Below, piece by piece: positions 9,021 to 17,852 of a DNA stretch of 64,000 bases. Source of the DNA: JAEUIG01 sp046349775 (GTDB lineage: Bacteria > Planctomycetota > Planctomycetia > Planctomycetales > Planctomycetaceae); assembly GCA_046349775.1 (NCBI GenBank), contig JAXMBS010000028.1, positions 3,967-67,966 on the forward strand, given 5' to 3'. The position numbers and the translations under genes are program-made. Each line of letters begins with the position of its first letter. Position 1 is the stretch's first letter. The notes beneath the pieces were generated by a model. It did not search any database. It saw only the letters and a program-made list of their open reading frames with translations, and was not told the DNA's origin.

Positions 9021-9503
9021 ATGAAACGCCGACGTCTGCTTGTCCCGGCGTTATTTGCGGCATGGTTGGCACTGATCTTCGCGACATCGTGCACCGTCGT
9101 CCGACCCCAGGAGTTCTTTGATCTACTGCATCGGCACGTGTTCACAGACACATCGCTGTACGAACGGTTCAAGCTGTTCTGGGGTCTGTCCTGGTTCACA
9201 ATCGTCAAGGGCTGGCATGCGACGGAGTTCGCAATCGCCTGGCTCTGCGTCAGGGCGTTCGCCTGGTGGAATGGTGCGGTGACGCGCCCGGCCATCATCG
9301 CCGGCATGGTGTTCTGCAGTGTGTTCGCGATCTCCGACGAATGGCATCAATCGTTTGTGCCTGACCGCGAGGGTACGGTGACTGATGTCCTCATCGACGG
9401 CCTGGGGATCCTGCTCTCCGGAATGATAATGATCCGGCGACACGGGCAGTCGACCGCGGTCGTGACCACATCCGCCGAAGGGGATGCAGATGATCGGCAT
9501 TAA
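9021..9503 (+). CDS. VanZ-like family membrane protein
   Basis: 160 aa. After MKRRR comes a transmembrane helix (LLVPALFAAWLALIF), then HATEFAIAWL, and the family signature SDEWHQSFVPDREGTVTDVL followed by a last helix. VanZ-like proteins are small multi-helix membrane proteins; some alter sensitivity to teicoplanin or other envelope-active compounds, but most have no known role. The Ser-Asp-Glu-x-His-Gln core is complete. The gene runs toward the decayed formylglycine-enzyme-like gene and has no obvious operon partner. Confidence 0.85.
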   Translation: MKRRRLLVPALFAAWLALIFATSCTVVRPQEFFDLLHRHVFTDTSLYERFKLFWGLSWFTIVKGWHATEFAIAWLCVRAFAWWNGAVTRPAIIAGMVFCSVFAISDEWHQSFVPDREGTVTDVLIDGLGILLSGMIMIRRHGQSTAVVTTSAEGDADDRH

Positions 9504-9559
9504 CCGCGCGGCACGCGCATGAGTTGGCGCCTCAGAGAAACTGTCGCGCCTCGTCGACG

Positions 9560-10293
9560 AACGATTTACGAGGACTTCATCCGTGATGGTATCCACGACA
9601 ATCCGGAACCCCACCAGTTCAGCCTCTGCTGCGGTGGAGCCAGCGTTCTGGAGGCCGCGCGCCCAGGCGCTTCAGGCCCAGCAACCGCCGCATAATCCGC
9701 TGCGCTACCTGCGGCGGACCCACCGGATTATCGAGCGGGTCGCCGCCGTCGGCCAGGTACGGCGCGTACCAGTCGGCACACCACTCCAGCACGTTTCCGC
9801 CATGTCAAGGATCCCGAACGGGCTCACGTCTCCCCGGCGTCGTCCCGACTGTCCTTGCCTTCCCTCCTTGCCGATCGTCAGCCCGAACACGGCCTGATCC
9901 GGCTTCGGATCGTCGTTGCCCCACGGATATCGACGGCCATCGGTCCCGCGTGCCGCGAACTCCCACTCCGCTTCGGTCGGCAGCCGCCCGCCAGCCCACT
10001 TGGCGTAGGCTTCGGCGTCCGCGTATTCCACCCCGATCGCCGGCTGATCGTCCGCGTCGGTCAGCTTCGGATCCAGGAGATGCGAGTTGAGTAGTCCGTC
10101 GCGCGTGCCTGGTCGCCTTGTAGAACTGCCGGTACATCGCATTGGTCACCGGAGTCTTCGCCATCCAGAACGACCGCACGCGCTTGATGCGGCAGCCGCT
10201 CCCAGCAAAATCCTCGCTCCCCCTCACGAACTCACCGCCGGGTATCAGCACCAGCGTCCCGGCGTCGACCAGGTTGACCTTCGTCAGCTTCAC
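9560..10293 (-). pseudogene. Formylglycine-generating-enzyme-like (SUMF1 domain) gene, multiply frameshifted
   Basis: The reverse strand begins MKLTKVNLVDAGTLVLIPGG, then FWMAKTPVTNAMYRQFY in one frame. It shifts near 10100 to a second frame with GVEYADAEAYAKWAGGRLPT, EAEWEFAARG and YPWGND, and near 9800 to a third frame reading NVLEWCADWYAPYLADGG. The expected RGGSW block appears as CGGCWA followed by a stop, then LVGFRIVV. These are the ordered landmarks of SUMF1/FGE-sulfatase-type domains, so identity is secure although no intact protein can be made. Such proteins modify sulfatases or act as kinase-linked domains. The gene end is approximate because the last frame is uncertain. Confidence 0.75.
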
Positions 10294-10333
10294 GTGAAAC
10301 GCTCGCGTTCCCCTCAGAAGGGCGAACCACGTC

Positions 10334-10379
10334 GGGAGGGCGAGACGTTTCGGGAGGGCGAGGCTCCCGCCGAGCCGCG
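10334..10379 (+). repeat. GEAPAEP-type dispersed repeat, 1.5 copies
   Basis: A truncated unit gggagggcgag (10334-10344) is followed by a full core cgggagggcgaggctcccgc plus cgagccgcg. It lies between two broken minus-strand genes and abuts the DUF1501 stop codon at 10381. Confidence 0.7.
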
Positions 10380-10380
10380 A

Positions 10381-11771
10381 TTAACGTAGGACTTTGTTCG
10401 CCGGTTGACTTCCAGCGCGTCGTCGCCAGCAACGCGTCAATCGGCCGCCCGGTGCACAACAGATGCGGGCGATGTTGCGCGTCATAGATCTCCGTGGCCG
10501 GATCGACGCCGTAACAGTGCAGCAGCGTTGCCAGCACGTCCCACGGCCCGACCGGGTTCGTCGCCGGATAGGCCCCGCCGTTGTCCGACGAGCCGTACAC
10601 GAGTCCGCGCTGGATTCCGCCCCCCGCCAGCAGCACCGAGTTGCATCCCGCCCAGTGATCGCGTCCGGCATCCGCGTTGATCGCCGGCGTCCGCCCAAAT
10701 TCCCCGGCCGCAACCACCAGCGTCTGGTCCAGCAGCCCGCGCTCTTCCAGGTCGATCAGCAGTTCCGAGAGGCACGCGTCGTATTTCGGCAGCAGGTTCC
10801 CTTTGCAGTTGTTGAAGTTGTTGTAGTGCGTGTCGAGACCGCCGTCGCCACGGCGCGCCAGTTGATCTGCACGATCGGCACCCCCGCCTCGACCAGCCGC
10901 CGCGCCCCGGCAACACGTTCTGATAGAACGGATCGCGCATACGCCGCCCGCTTCTCCGGCGACTCCGATCCGATGTCAAACGCCGCATGCAGCCGCGACG
11001 CTCCGAGCATGTCGAAGGCCCGACTCCGCAATGATGAGAATCCGGTCGCCCCGCCGCGGAATATCAAGCTGCGTAGCGAATCGCGCCGCTGCACTAGCCG
11101 CGGTTGGACGACATCATCCGGCGGCGTCGGCTCCGGCACGCCGAACTTCGATCGCTCGCATCCAGCTTGAGCAGAAACGGCTCGCGACTGCTGCCGAGAA
11201 ACCCCGGTGTGACCCCAATCCCACGCGCGGCCCGGCCACCCGCGACGACGAACCCCGGCACGGACAGTGCCGGCGGCCGCAGCATCTCCAGCACCGTCCC
11301 GTAGTTCGGCGAGTCGGTCGGCGTCGGCTTGGCATTCGTATTCGGCTGCGGATGCGGATGTCCCGTCATCAGCGCATAGAACGCCGCCTCGTGGGCGTTG
11401 TCCGCATGCGTCACCGAGCGGATCACGGAATACAGATGCGCCAGCCGGGACAGCTTCGGCAGGTACTCGCAGATCCGGAATCCATCGACCGACGTGGCGA
11501 TCGAGTCGAACTCGCCGCGGTTCTCCAGCGGCGCTTCGTGCTTGATATCCCACGTCTCCTGGTGCGGCGGGCCGCCATAGAGCGCGAGAAAAATGATCGC
11601 TTTGGTCGTCGGCGCATGTGTCGCAGCCTCCGCCAGCAACTGCGGCTGCCCGAACGGACCTGACCAGAGCGAAACCCCCGCCGCTCCGCCGGCCGTCAGC
11701 GCAGCCCTCCGCGAGAAACCATCGGCGCCGTTTCGATGATTGGAGACAGCAGCAGCCACGGGCGGGACCAT
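10381..11771 (-). pseudogene. DUF1501 protein, at least four frameshifts
   Basis: Reading from ATG 11771 gives SRRAALTAGGAAGVSLWSG (Tat-like leader) and ALYGGPPHQETWDIKHEAP, typical DUF1501. Frame changes occur near 11153 (then KFGVPEPTPPDDVV), twice between about 10905 and 10945, and near 10855 (then LDTHYNNFNNCKGNLLPKYD). Another frame gives GEFGRTPAINADAGRDHW, LLAGGGIQRG and NPVGPWDVLATLLHCYGVDP. The pieces in order rebuild a full DUF1501 protein of about 460 aa, a family of exported sulfatase-like proteins common in planctomycetes. The final stop TAA at 10381-10383 needs one more frame change. Either real decay or a poorly resolved stretch of consensus. Confidence 0.8.
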
Positions 11772-11903
11772 GCCAGGTGAGCAACGCAATATCAACGCTC
11801 TTCAATATCACCGAATCAACCGCGTCCCGCAAGACGGAGTGTCCCGGACACTTCCTGGGTTGCGGTCGCCATTTCGTGGCGGTGCCAATGTTCAGCGATC
11901 AGC

Positions 11904-12078
11904 ATTCGGCCCGGCGTTCACGCCAGGTCACTCGCTGCGCGAGGTACGCGCCTGAGCCTGGTTCACCGGGCTGCTTGGAGCCGTTGGCTTCAGCCGTGAC
12001 AGCGAGTAGCCCCGATGCGCCGGGGCTCAAGTTCCTTGAATGCAGTGCGGTCAACCCGGCGTGAACGCCGGGCCGAAT
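11904..12078. repeat. 175-bp element with perfect 21-bp inverted ends
   Basis: The left end starts attcggcccggcgttc (11904-11924) and the right end (12058-12078) is its exact reverse complement over 21 bases. Inside are a second pairing ctcgctg/cagcgag and a hairpin tagccccgatgcgccggggct near 12006-12026. It has no ORF of note and no evident target-site duplication. Structure suggests a non-autonomous MITE-like or REP-type element. The remainder of the 437-base gap 11772-12208 shows no gene. Confidence 0.6.
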
Positions 12079-12208
12079 AAAATCCCGCTACTGAACGTCT
12101 GTGAGACCACGAACGAGCGCCGACACCTTGCTTTCTGCACCATGCGGCATCCCTCGTGCAACAGCGCGCTTAACCGACTATGCTCGTCAGTGGAGTGTGC
12201 GTCGCGCG

Positions 12209-12787
12209 GTGCCGCAGACGCCCGACGATTTCGCTTCACGGCTGGTGACCACGCGCATGCGACCATTCGATGCGGAGGAGCGTTTCAAGGCCGCCTGGCA
12301 GGCGGTCAAGATCGCGCGCCCCGTGCACTACACGCTGTTCACATTCGGCGCGTCCGAACTCCCCTATTTCCTGGTCGAGGATTCCCAGCAACCGCGCGAG
12401 CCGGTCTCTGTGACGCGCGGCGAAGTTCGCGTCACCCGGCCCCGGATCATCACCCCCGACAGCGAGCGGCCGGAGTTCAGCGGCTTCTTCGAAGACCCGG
12501 AGTTCGCGGGCCTGGTTAACTTTCTGCTGGCGCGGACGGCGGCGTTCTCGCACCTCAAGCTGGAAAACGTGCGCGGAGCGGCCAAGATCGTCAGCGACAG
12601 CGTGGAAGAAGTGGTACACAAGCTGAATCGACAGCTCGACGATGATGACGAGGACCGCGTGGCGATCCTCACTGCCCCGCACGGACTGGCCGGCCTCGCG
12701 GTCCTCCGCTACGCGGCCGATCGGATCATGCAGAGCGCCCCGGGCAACATCCAGGAGCTGCGCGAACGCGGTTACTTGCCCGAGTGA
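12209..12787 (+). CDS. Conserved hypothetical protein
   Basis: 192 aa from GTG 12209 (VPQTPDDFASRLVTTRMRPF). The frame is open upstream to 12101, and ATG 12257 is an alternative start. The protein is soluble and acidic in its second half, with RPVHYTLFTFGASELPYFLVED, VRVTRPRIITPDSERPEFSGF, HLKLENVRGAAKIVSDSVEE and a terminal QELRERGYLPE. No catalytic motif or membrane segment was recognised. The even composition and good third-position GC bias support a real gene. It is convergent with the ABC exporter 50 bases downstream. Confidence 0.65.
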   Translation: MPQTPDDFASRLVTTRMRPFDAEERFKAAWQAVKIARPVHYTLFTFGASELPYFLVEDSQQPREPVSVTRGEVRVTRPRIITPDSERPEFSGFFEDPEFAGLVNFLLARTAAFSHLKLENVRGAAKIVSDSVEEVVHKLNRQLDDDDEDRVAILTAPHGLAGLAVLRYAADRIMQSAPGNIQELRERGYLPE

Positions 12788-12837
12788 GCGTGGAGCGTCA
12801 GCAGCCCGACTGCCGAAATAGCGGCCGGGCTTCAAGT

Positions 12838-14880
12838 TCACGCGGCCTTGGCGAAGGACTTGGCTCGGTACAGCGATTCGTAGATGGCACACGTCCGCAG
12901 CAGTTCGTCGTGCGTCCCGTGACCGACGATTGCACCGGACTGCATCACGACGATCCGATCCACGAGCTTCAGCAGCGACGGCGTCATGGAGTGCGTGATG
13001 ACGAACACCGTCCGGCCAACCACGAATTCATCCAGCGCCTGCAGAATGAAGGCTTCGCTTTGTGCGTCGGCGGCGGAGGTGGCCTCGTCGAGGATCAGGA
13101 CGGCCGGATCGCGCACGATGGCCCGCGCCAGGGCGACCCGCTGACGCTGTCCGCCCGACAGCTCCTTGCCCCGTTCTCCGACGGGCGTGTCCAGTCCCTG
13201 TGGCAGGTTTTTGGCAAACTCGGCGACGTGCGCCCGGCGGGCGGCGTCCGCCACTTCAGCCGCGGTCGCATTGGGTTTTCCGTAGCGGATGTTCTCGGCG
13301 ATCGTGTCGTCGAACAGCATCGTTTCCTGAGTGACCAGTCCCAGCTGGCCGCGCAGATCGCCCAGCCGAGCCTCGGAAATGTTAACGCCGTCGAACAGGA
13401 TCGTCCCCTGCGTCGGGTCGTACAGCCGCGGCAGCATGCTGACAAGCGTTGATTTGCCGCAACCATTGGGACCGACGAGTGCGACGACCTCGCCGGCTTT
13501 GACGGTGAGGTTGACTCCGCTGAGCGCCGGGCCGCGGGCGTCGGCAGCGTGGCGGGCCAGGTACTGGAACGAAATGTCCTGGAATTCAATCGACTGCGCC
13601 AGCCGCGGGAGCGCGACGGCGTTGTCCATTTCGCGTACGTGCGGCTGGCGGTCCACCAGCTCAAAAATGCGATCGAGCGCGGCCGAGCAGCGCTTCATGC
13701 GCGAAAATGTGGCCGACATCCTCCGACACGGATCGAGCATGCCCAGCAGCAGCGCGTACAGCGTGCACAGGCCGGCGGCGGACATGACATCGTTGGTCAG
13801 CCGGACGCCCCAGATGTCGGTCTTCTGCTGCAAGACGAGGTAGGCCCCCGGCAGCATCGCGACGAACATCGCCAGCAGGCCCAGGACCTCCATCGTCGGC
13901 TTGGCGAAGGCGTCGATTTTCACGACGCGCATCGCCTTGGAGTAGAAGTGATTGTTCTCGCGATGGAACCGCGCGTGGTGCCGGTCGGCGGCGTCGAAGG
14001 AGATCACGATCCGCAGCCCCTCGAGCGTCTCTTCCAGGACCTTGTAGATCCGCGTCATGCTGTCCATGACGCGGCGGCTCGCGCGTTTCAGGACATGGCC
14101 GTACCACTGCAGGAACAGCGCCAACAGGGGCAATGAAAACACCGACAGCAACGACAGCCGCCAGTTGACCCACATCGCCAGGGCAAAGCAGGCGAGGCAC
14201 TTGAGCGGTTCGCGGAGGGCGCGCGTGCCGACCAGCATCAGTCCCTGAGTGACCTGCTCGGTGTCGTAGGTGAAGCGTGACATCAGCTCGCTGGTGCCGT
14301 CGCGGGCCAGCGTCTGGTAGTCCAGTTGCAGGATTTTCTCCAGACATTGAGTGCGGATGGCCATGACGACCCGTTGAATGACGCTGCCGATCAGCACTTC
14401 CTGATAGTACGTGAAGATGCCCTTCACCACTTCGGCGATCATCAGGACGATGAGAATGACGCCGAAGGCTTTGAACTCGTCGCGCGGCACCCACGGGAGG
14501 ACGTGCGCTTCGACGCGGCGGAAGAGCAGCAGTTGCCGGGACGCGTTGTTTAACCGGGCTTCCGTGTCCACGCGCCGCGCCAGTTGCGTCATGCGCTTCG
14601 GATCCTGAGGGGGGAGATGCTCGGCATCATACGCGGCGACGCGTTGCTCGATGTCCCGCAGGTTCTCCTCCTGATGCGCGATTTCCTTCTCTGCATCGAC
14701 CGCTGCCTTGGCCACGTAATCGTGAATCGGCTGCCGGTTGAGCAACGTCGAGAACACCGGGAAGATTGCGGTGATATTCCCGCCCCACAGTACGGCCACG
14801 ACGAGGCCGAACAGGAACGACACCACGATGCGGCGCCGGTACGGCTTCAGAAATGGCAGCAGTCGACGAAGGCTGTCCAC
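12838..14880 (-). CDS. ABC exporter, fused permease and ATPase (MsbA type)
   Basis: 680 aa from GTG 14880. The first ~350 residues are a six-helix exporter domain with an inserted ~70-residue coiled-coil-like stretch after the first helix. The ATPase has Walker A GPNGCGKST near residue 470, signature LSGGQRQRVALARAI near 573, Walker B AVLILDEATSAAD near 593, and the switch VFVITHS. It fits lipid A/lipid flippases such as MsbA. The LptF/LptG-type permease lies 128 bases upstream on the same strand, suggesting a joint role in export of lipopolysaccharide or another glycolipid. Substrate is inferred from context only. Confidence 0.9.
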   Translation of the reverse strand: MDSLRRLLPFLKPYRRRIVVSFLFGLVVAVLWGGNITAIFPVFSTLLNRQPIHDYVAKAAVDAEKEIAHQEENLRDIEQRVAAYDAEHLPPQDPKRMTQLARRVDTEARLNNASRQLLLFRRVEAHVLPWVPRDEFKAFGVILIVLMIAEVVKGIFTYYQEVLIGSVIQRVVMAIRTQCLEKILQLDYQTLARDGTSELMSRFTYDTEQVTQGLMLVGTRALREPLKCLACFALAMWVNWRLSLLSVFSLPLLALFLQWYGHVLKRASRRVMDSMTRIYKVLEETLEGLRIVISFDAADRHHARFHRENNHFYSKAMRVVKIDAFAKPTMEVLGLLAMFVAMLPGAYLVLQQKTDIWGVRLTNDVMSAAGLCTLYALLLGMLDPCRRMSATFSRMKRCSAALDRIFELVDRQPHVREMDNAVALPRLAQSIEFQDISFQYLARHAADARGPALSGVNLTVKAGEVVALVGPNGCGKSTLVSMLPRLYDPTQGTILFDGVNISEARLGDLRGQLGLVTQETMLFDDTIAENIRYGKPNATAAEVADAARRAHVAEFAKNLPQGLDTPVGERGKELSGGQRQRVALARAIVRDPAVLILDEATSAADAQSEAFILQALDEFVVGRTVFVITHSMTPSLLKLVDRIVVMQSGAIVGHGTHDELLRTCAIYESLYRAKSFAKAA

Positions 14881-15008
14881 GGCGTCCCTGCACGTGAGAA
14901 GGGGATTGCGACCCGGCGCTCCGCCGGTCCCAGGCGGGCGGGATTAGACGCTGACGGTCGATTTCTGTCCAGACGACCTGCCCCTGGCCCCAGCCTCGTC
15001 TCTCGAAA

Positions 15009-16199
15009 TCAGTGGCGCGCGACGCGCTGCAGCAGCCACCATCCCACGTAGGCCAGCACCGCGTTGCCGACCCACATCGCCCAGGCAGGGTCCACAAAGC
15101 CCTTCTTGGACTGGGCCATCAGTCCGAGGACCAGCGGGTAATAGCCGGTCACAATCGGCACGAAGCAGTACAGGAAACTGGTGAGGAACCGGCTCTGGGC
15201 CTTGAGCACGGCCAGCGGGCTTCCGACCAGGACGAAGAACAGACAACTGCATGCGAGCGCGTAGCGGGTGTGGATTTCCGTGGTCATGCGGAACGTCTGT
15301 TTTTCGCAGTCTCTGGCCTTCAGGTGATGCGGATTCTTTTTCGGATCGGACAGTGTGTCGAAATCGCCGCTGGTCAGGGCAAAGGCGGTCGCAATCAACA
15401 TCCGCTCCTGCTCACGAGTTCGTTCGGTGCGGGCCGTCTGCACCTCCCTGTTGAGCGTCTCAATGGGCATGTGCCGCACGAGAACACCCTTCTCTCCCGA
15501 CCGCCAACTGATCGAGTGCGGTTGCGGCTTGTTAATAAACACCTGTCCCTGCTTGTCCAGCTCGACGAAGCCGTTGGTCAGCTGGATCTGGATCTCCTGC
15601 CGCTTGACATCCAGTTCAATCGTGGCCTCTTCGGCGCACAGCGATTTCGTCTGATGGCCGCTCATGATCGTGAACACCGGGCGAATCAGCCGGCGCCCCT
15701 GTACGTCGGCCACGACGACGTACAGGCCGTGCTGCCGGTCGTTGAACTGATGTTCCGAGCGGAGGTGATCAAAAATGATGTCCTCCATGGCCGCAACGAC
15801 GGTGCGCTCGATATTCGTCAGCGCCCAGGGGATCACCTGGTCGGACAGGAGCAGGCAGCAGATGCTCAACACGGCGCCCATCACGAAGGACGGCCACAGC
15901 AGCGTGGCCACGCTGACGCCGGCCGCCTTCGCGGCGGTGACTTCCTGATCGCCCGCCATGCGGCCGAAGACCAGTGAGACGGTGAGCAGCAGCGCCGCAG
16001 GGATCGTGAAGGGGAGGATGGTGGGGATGACATAGGGGAGGATGGCCAGGACCTGCATCGGTCCCAGCCCGTTGTCGGTCGCCTCCTTGAAAACGCCGAC
16101 GAAGACAAGCAGAACCGACAGGCACAGCAGCACAAAGACGAACACACGTATGAGTTCGCCGAAGATGTAGCGTTGCAGGAGCGGGACGGCGACGCGCAT
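15009..16199 (-). CDS. LptF/LptG family permease (YjgP/YjgQ)
   Basis: 396 aa from ATG 16199 (MRVAVPLLQRYIFGELIRVF). A GTG at 16271 would add 24 residues with no family character. Three N-terminal helices (VFVFVLLCLSVLLVFVGVF; VLAILPYVIPTILPFTIPAA; LLWPSFVMGAVLSICCLLL), a periplasmic beta-jellyroll region, then three C-terminal helices match the LptF/LptG permease pattern. In diderm bacteria these proteins pull LPS from the inner membrane together with an LptB ATPase; no lptB is present here. The gene precedes the MsbA-type exporter, so an envelope-lipid export operon is likely. Confidence 0.88.
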   Translation of the reverse strand: MRVAVPLLQRYIFGELIRVFVFVLLCLSVLLVFVGVFKEATDNGLGPMQVLAILPYVIPTILPFTIPAALLLTVSLVFGRMAGDQEVTAAKAAGVSVATLLWPSFVMGAVLSICCLLLSDQVIPWALTNIERTVVAAMEDIIFDHLRSEHQFNDRQHGLYVVVADVQGRRLIRPVFTIMSGHQTKSLCAEEATIELDVKRQEIQIQLTNGFVELDKQGQVFINKPQPHSISWRSGEKGVLVRHMPIETLNREVQTARTERTREQERMLIATAFALTSGDFDTLSDPKKNPHHLKARDCEKQTFRMTTEIHTRYALACSCLFFVLVGSPLAVLKAQSRFLTSFLYCFVPIVTGYYPLVLGLMAQSKKGFVDPAWAMWVGNAVLAYVGWWLLQRVARH

Positions 16200-16606
16200 G
16201 CCCGGGGCCGGCAGGGGCGGAGGTGTGACTGCGAGAAGCGACGACGCGGTGGGGGCCGCGAGAGTCCGCACGGATCAGGCCGGACGGTCGAGGCCGGTTT
16301 CGTGCGGAGATATAGGCCGATGAACAACTTCGGTCAATACGACTGCGAATCGTCCGGGACCGGCCAAGATCGTGAGAATCGGCAGGATCGACAGTGTCCA
16401 CCGCGTCGTCCGACTCGGCACAACCTTGCACGTCTTCGCCAAGGCTACGCGGCTCCGGGGTTTGTCAGGACCGCCGGAACCGCCCGGACGAGCGTGCAGC
16501 CGGAATTGCCGATCGGCCGAAGTACACAACGTCATCGCGGGGAGCGCTTGTTCGGCAGCCGGTTCCCTGTCGGCGTCGTCCGGTCCATGGATTCGAGGAG
16601 GCAAGC
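16200..16606. other. Intergenic region, divergent
   Basis: This 407-base gap separates the minus-strand LptF gene from the plus-strand small membrane protein. It should hold both promoters, but no convincing -35/-10 pair could be picked out. The ribosome-binding sequence GAGGAGG at 16595-16601 is the only clear signal, serving the gene at 16607. Confidence 0.4.
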
Positions 16607-16816
16607 ATGTCGTTTTTTCAGAACCTGTCGGACAATAACGCGGCGGTCCTGGGCTGTGCGGGCCTGCTGCTGACGGCGTTCACGCTGATGAGCGTCAGCT
16701 ATCACATCGGCGTGATCGTGCGCGGGGGCCGGACAACGGCGACCCGGACCACGCAGCGGCTGCGCGGCGTCGAGATCGCTGCGGAAACACCGGAGACCCG
16801 GCGGCGGGCCGCCTGA
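16607..16816 (+). CDS. Small single-pass membrane protein
   Basis: 69 aa: MSFFQNLSDNNAAVLGCAGL, a hydrophobic helix (about residues 13-40, LLLTAFTLMSVSYHIGVIV) and a basic, Arg/Thr-rich cytoplasmic tail ending ETRRRAA. A strong Shine-Dalgarno GAGGAGG six bases before ATG 16607 fixes the start. Not recognised as a known family. Its position at the head of the 16.6-21.8 kb group of exported proteins suggests an envelope role. Confidence 0.7.
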   Translation: MSFFQNLSDNNAAVLGCAGLLLTAFTLMSVSYHIGVIVRGGRTTATRTTQRLRGVEIAAETPETRRRAA

Positions 16817-17106
16817 ATCGCTGCAGTGCCACTGGCGTCGCACAGATACCACTGGCTTCGCCAATTCGACCTGTAAGTGCGTGTCGATTTGCAAGGCACG
16901 GGTAATCCCGGTGGCCCCCCCGTTCGATTGCGCATGGCACCGGCGAGCAGCACCTTGCGACCGGACGGTGCACACCGATATCCTGAAACCTGTGCGTCGC
17001 GACGGAATCCCGCTCGGGATGAGGTCTGACGGCAGCATCGCACGCTTTTCCGGCGTACCGGCTCGGCGGCAGCGGCTTCCATACACATCTGACGGGAGAG
17101 ACGGTC

Positions 17107-17580
17107 ATGCGGCAGTGGCAGCAGTGGATTTTCGGGGCGGGACTGGTCGCCGCCGGCTATGTGCTCGGAGCGAGCGGCGCTCTGGAATTACGCTCGACCG
17201 GCGCTCAGGATCCGGCGGCGCCCGAAGTGGCCAAGGAGACGTCCGACAAGATTCGAGCGGCGAACAACGCGCTCCGCGACGCGGCCGACGCCCTGCGCAG
17301 CGAAGGCCGTTATGAAGCGATCACACAGGATGTGAACAGTTTTCTCGTGCTGGGAGGGGGCGGCAACGCCCGTCTGGACCTGGAGAGTGGAACGGGGGTC
17401 GATCCCGAGACTTTCGCCGCGTTGTATGCGGGAGGCGCCATTCCGGAGATTGCCGACCACCTGGAATTCGATCCGGACAACCGACTGACATACAACGGGA
17501 CGATCGTCCGGATGTACTCGAAGGCCAGACTGCAGCGGATGCAGGCTGAGCGGACCAAGCTGGCGGAAGCGAAGCAGTAG
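17107..17580 (+). CDS. Hypothetical exported or membrane-anchored protein
   Basis: 157 aa from ATG 17107, preceded by GGGAGAGA. WIFGAGLVAAGYVLGASGAL is a hydrophobic N-terminal segment, followed by a helical stretch KIRAANNALRDAADALRSEG and a folded part with NSFLVLGGGGNARLDLESGT, PETFAALYAGGAIPEIADHL and a basic C-terminus. No known domain was identified. The hydrophobic segment makes it an exported or anchored protein, like its neighbour at 17853. Function unknown. Confidence 0.75.
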   Translation: MRQWQQWIFGAGLVAAGYVLGASGALELRSTGAQDPAAPEVAKETSDKIRAANNALRDAADALRSEGRYEAITQDVNSFLVLGGGGNARLDLESGTGVDPETFAALYAGGAIPEIADHLEFDPDNRLTYNGTIVRMYSKARLQRMQAERTKLAEAKQ

Positions 17581-17852
17581 CCCCCGTGAGGGCCGGTCTG
17601 CCCGCACATTCCGGTCAGTTGGCATGCCGCGCGCGCGATTTTTTCAAATTGGCGGATTGTGAAGCTTTGAGAACGAATTTGCTTGGGAAGCGTCCGAGAC
17701 CATTTGTAGAATAAAGCCCGGCGACGGTTCGGCTCAGCGTCCGTACCGTCGACGGTGCAATGTGTGCACGACCCCCCGGCAGAATTTGCCGGAACAAGTT
17801 GGTGTCCGGCCGGCAAGTCCGGACCCCCTCAGCCGCACCTAGGAGTCGCGTT

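Noticed and set aside
9123..9614. 163-codon minus-strand frame opposite the VanZ-like gene
   Set aside because: Only its first residues (GFRIVV) belong to the decayed FGE-like gene; the rest is antisense of VanZ.
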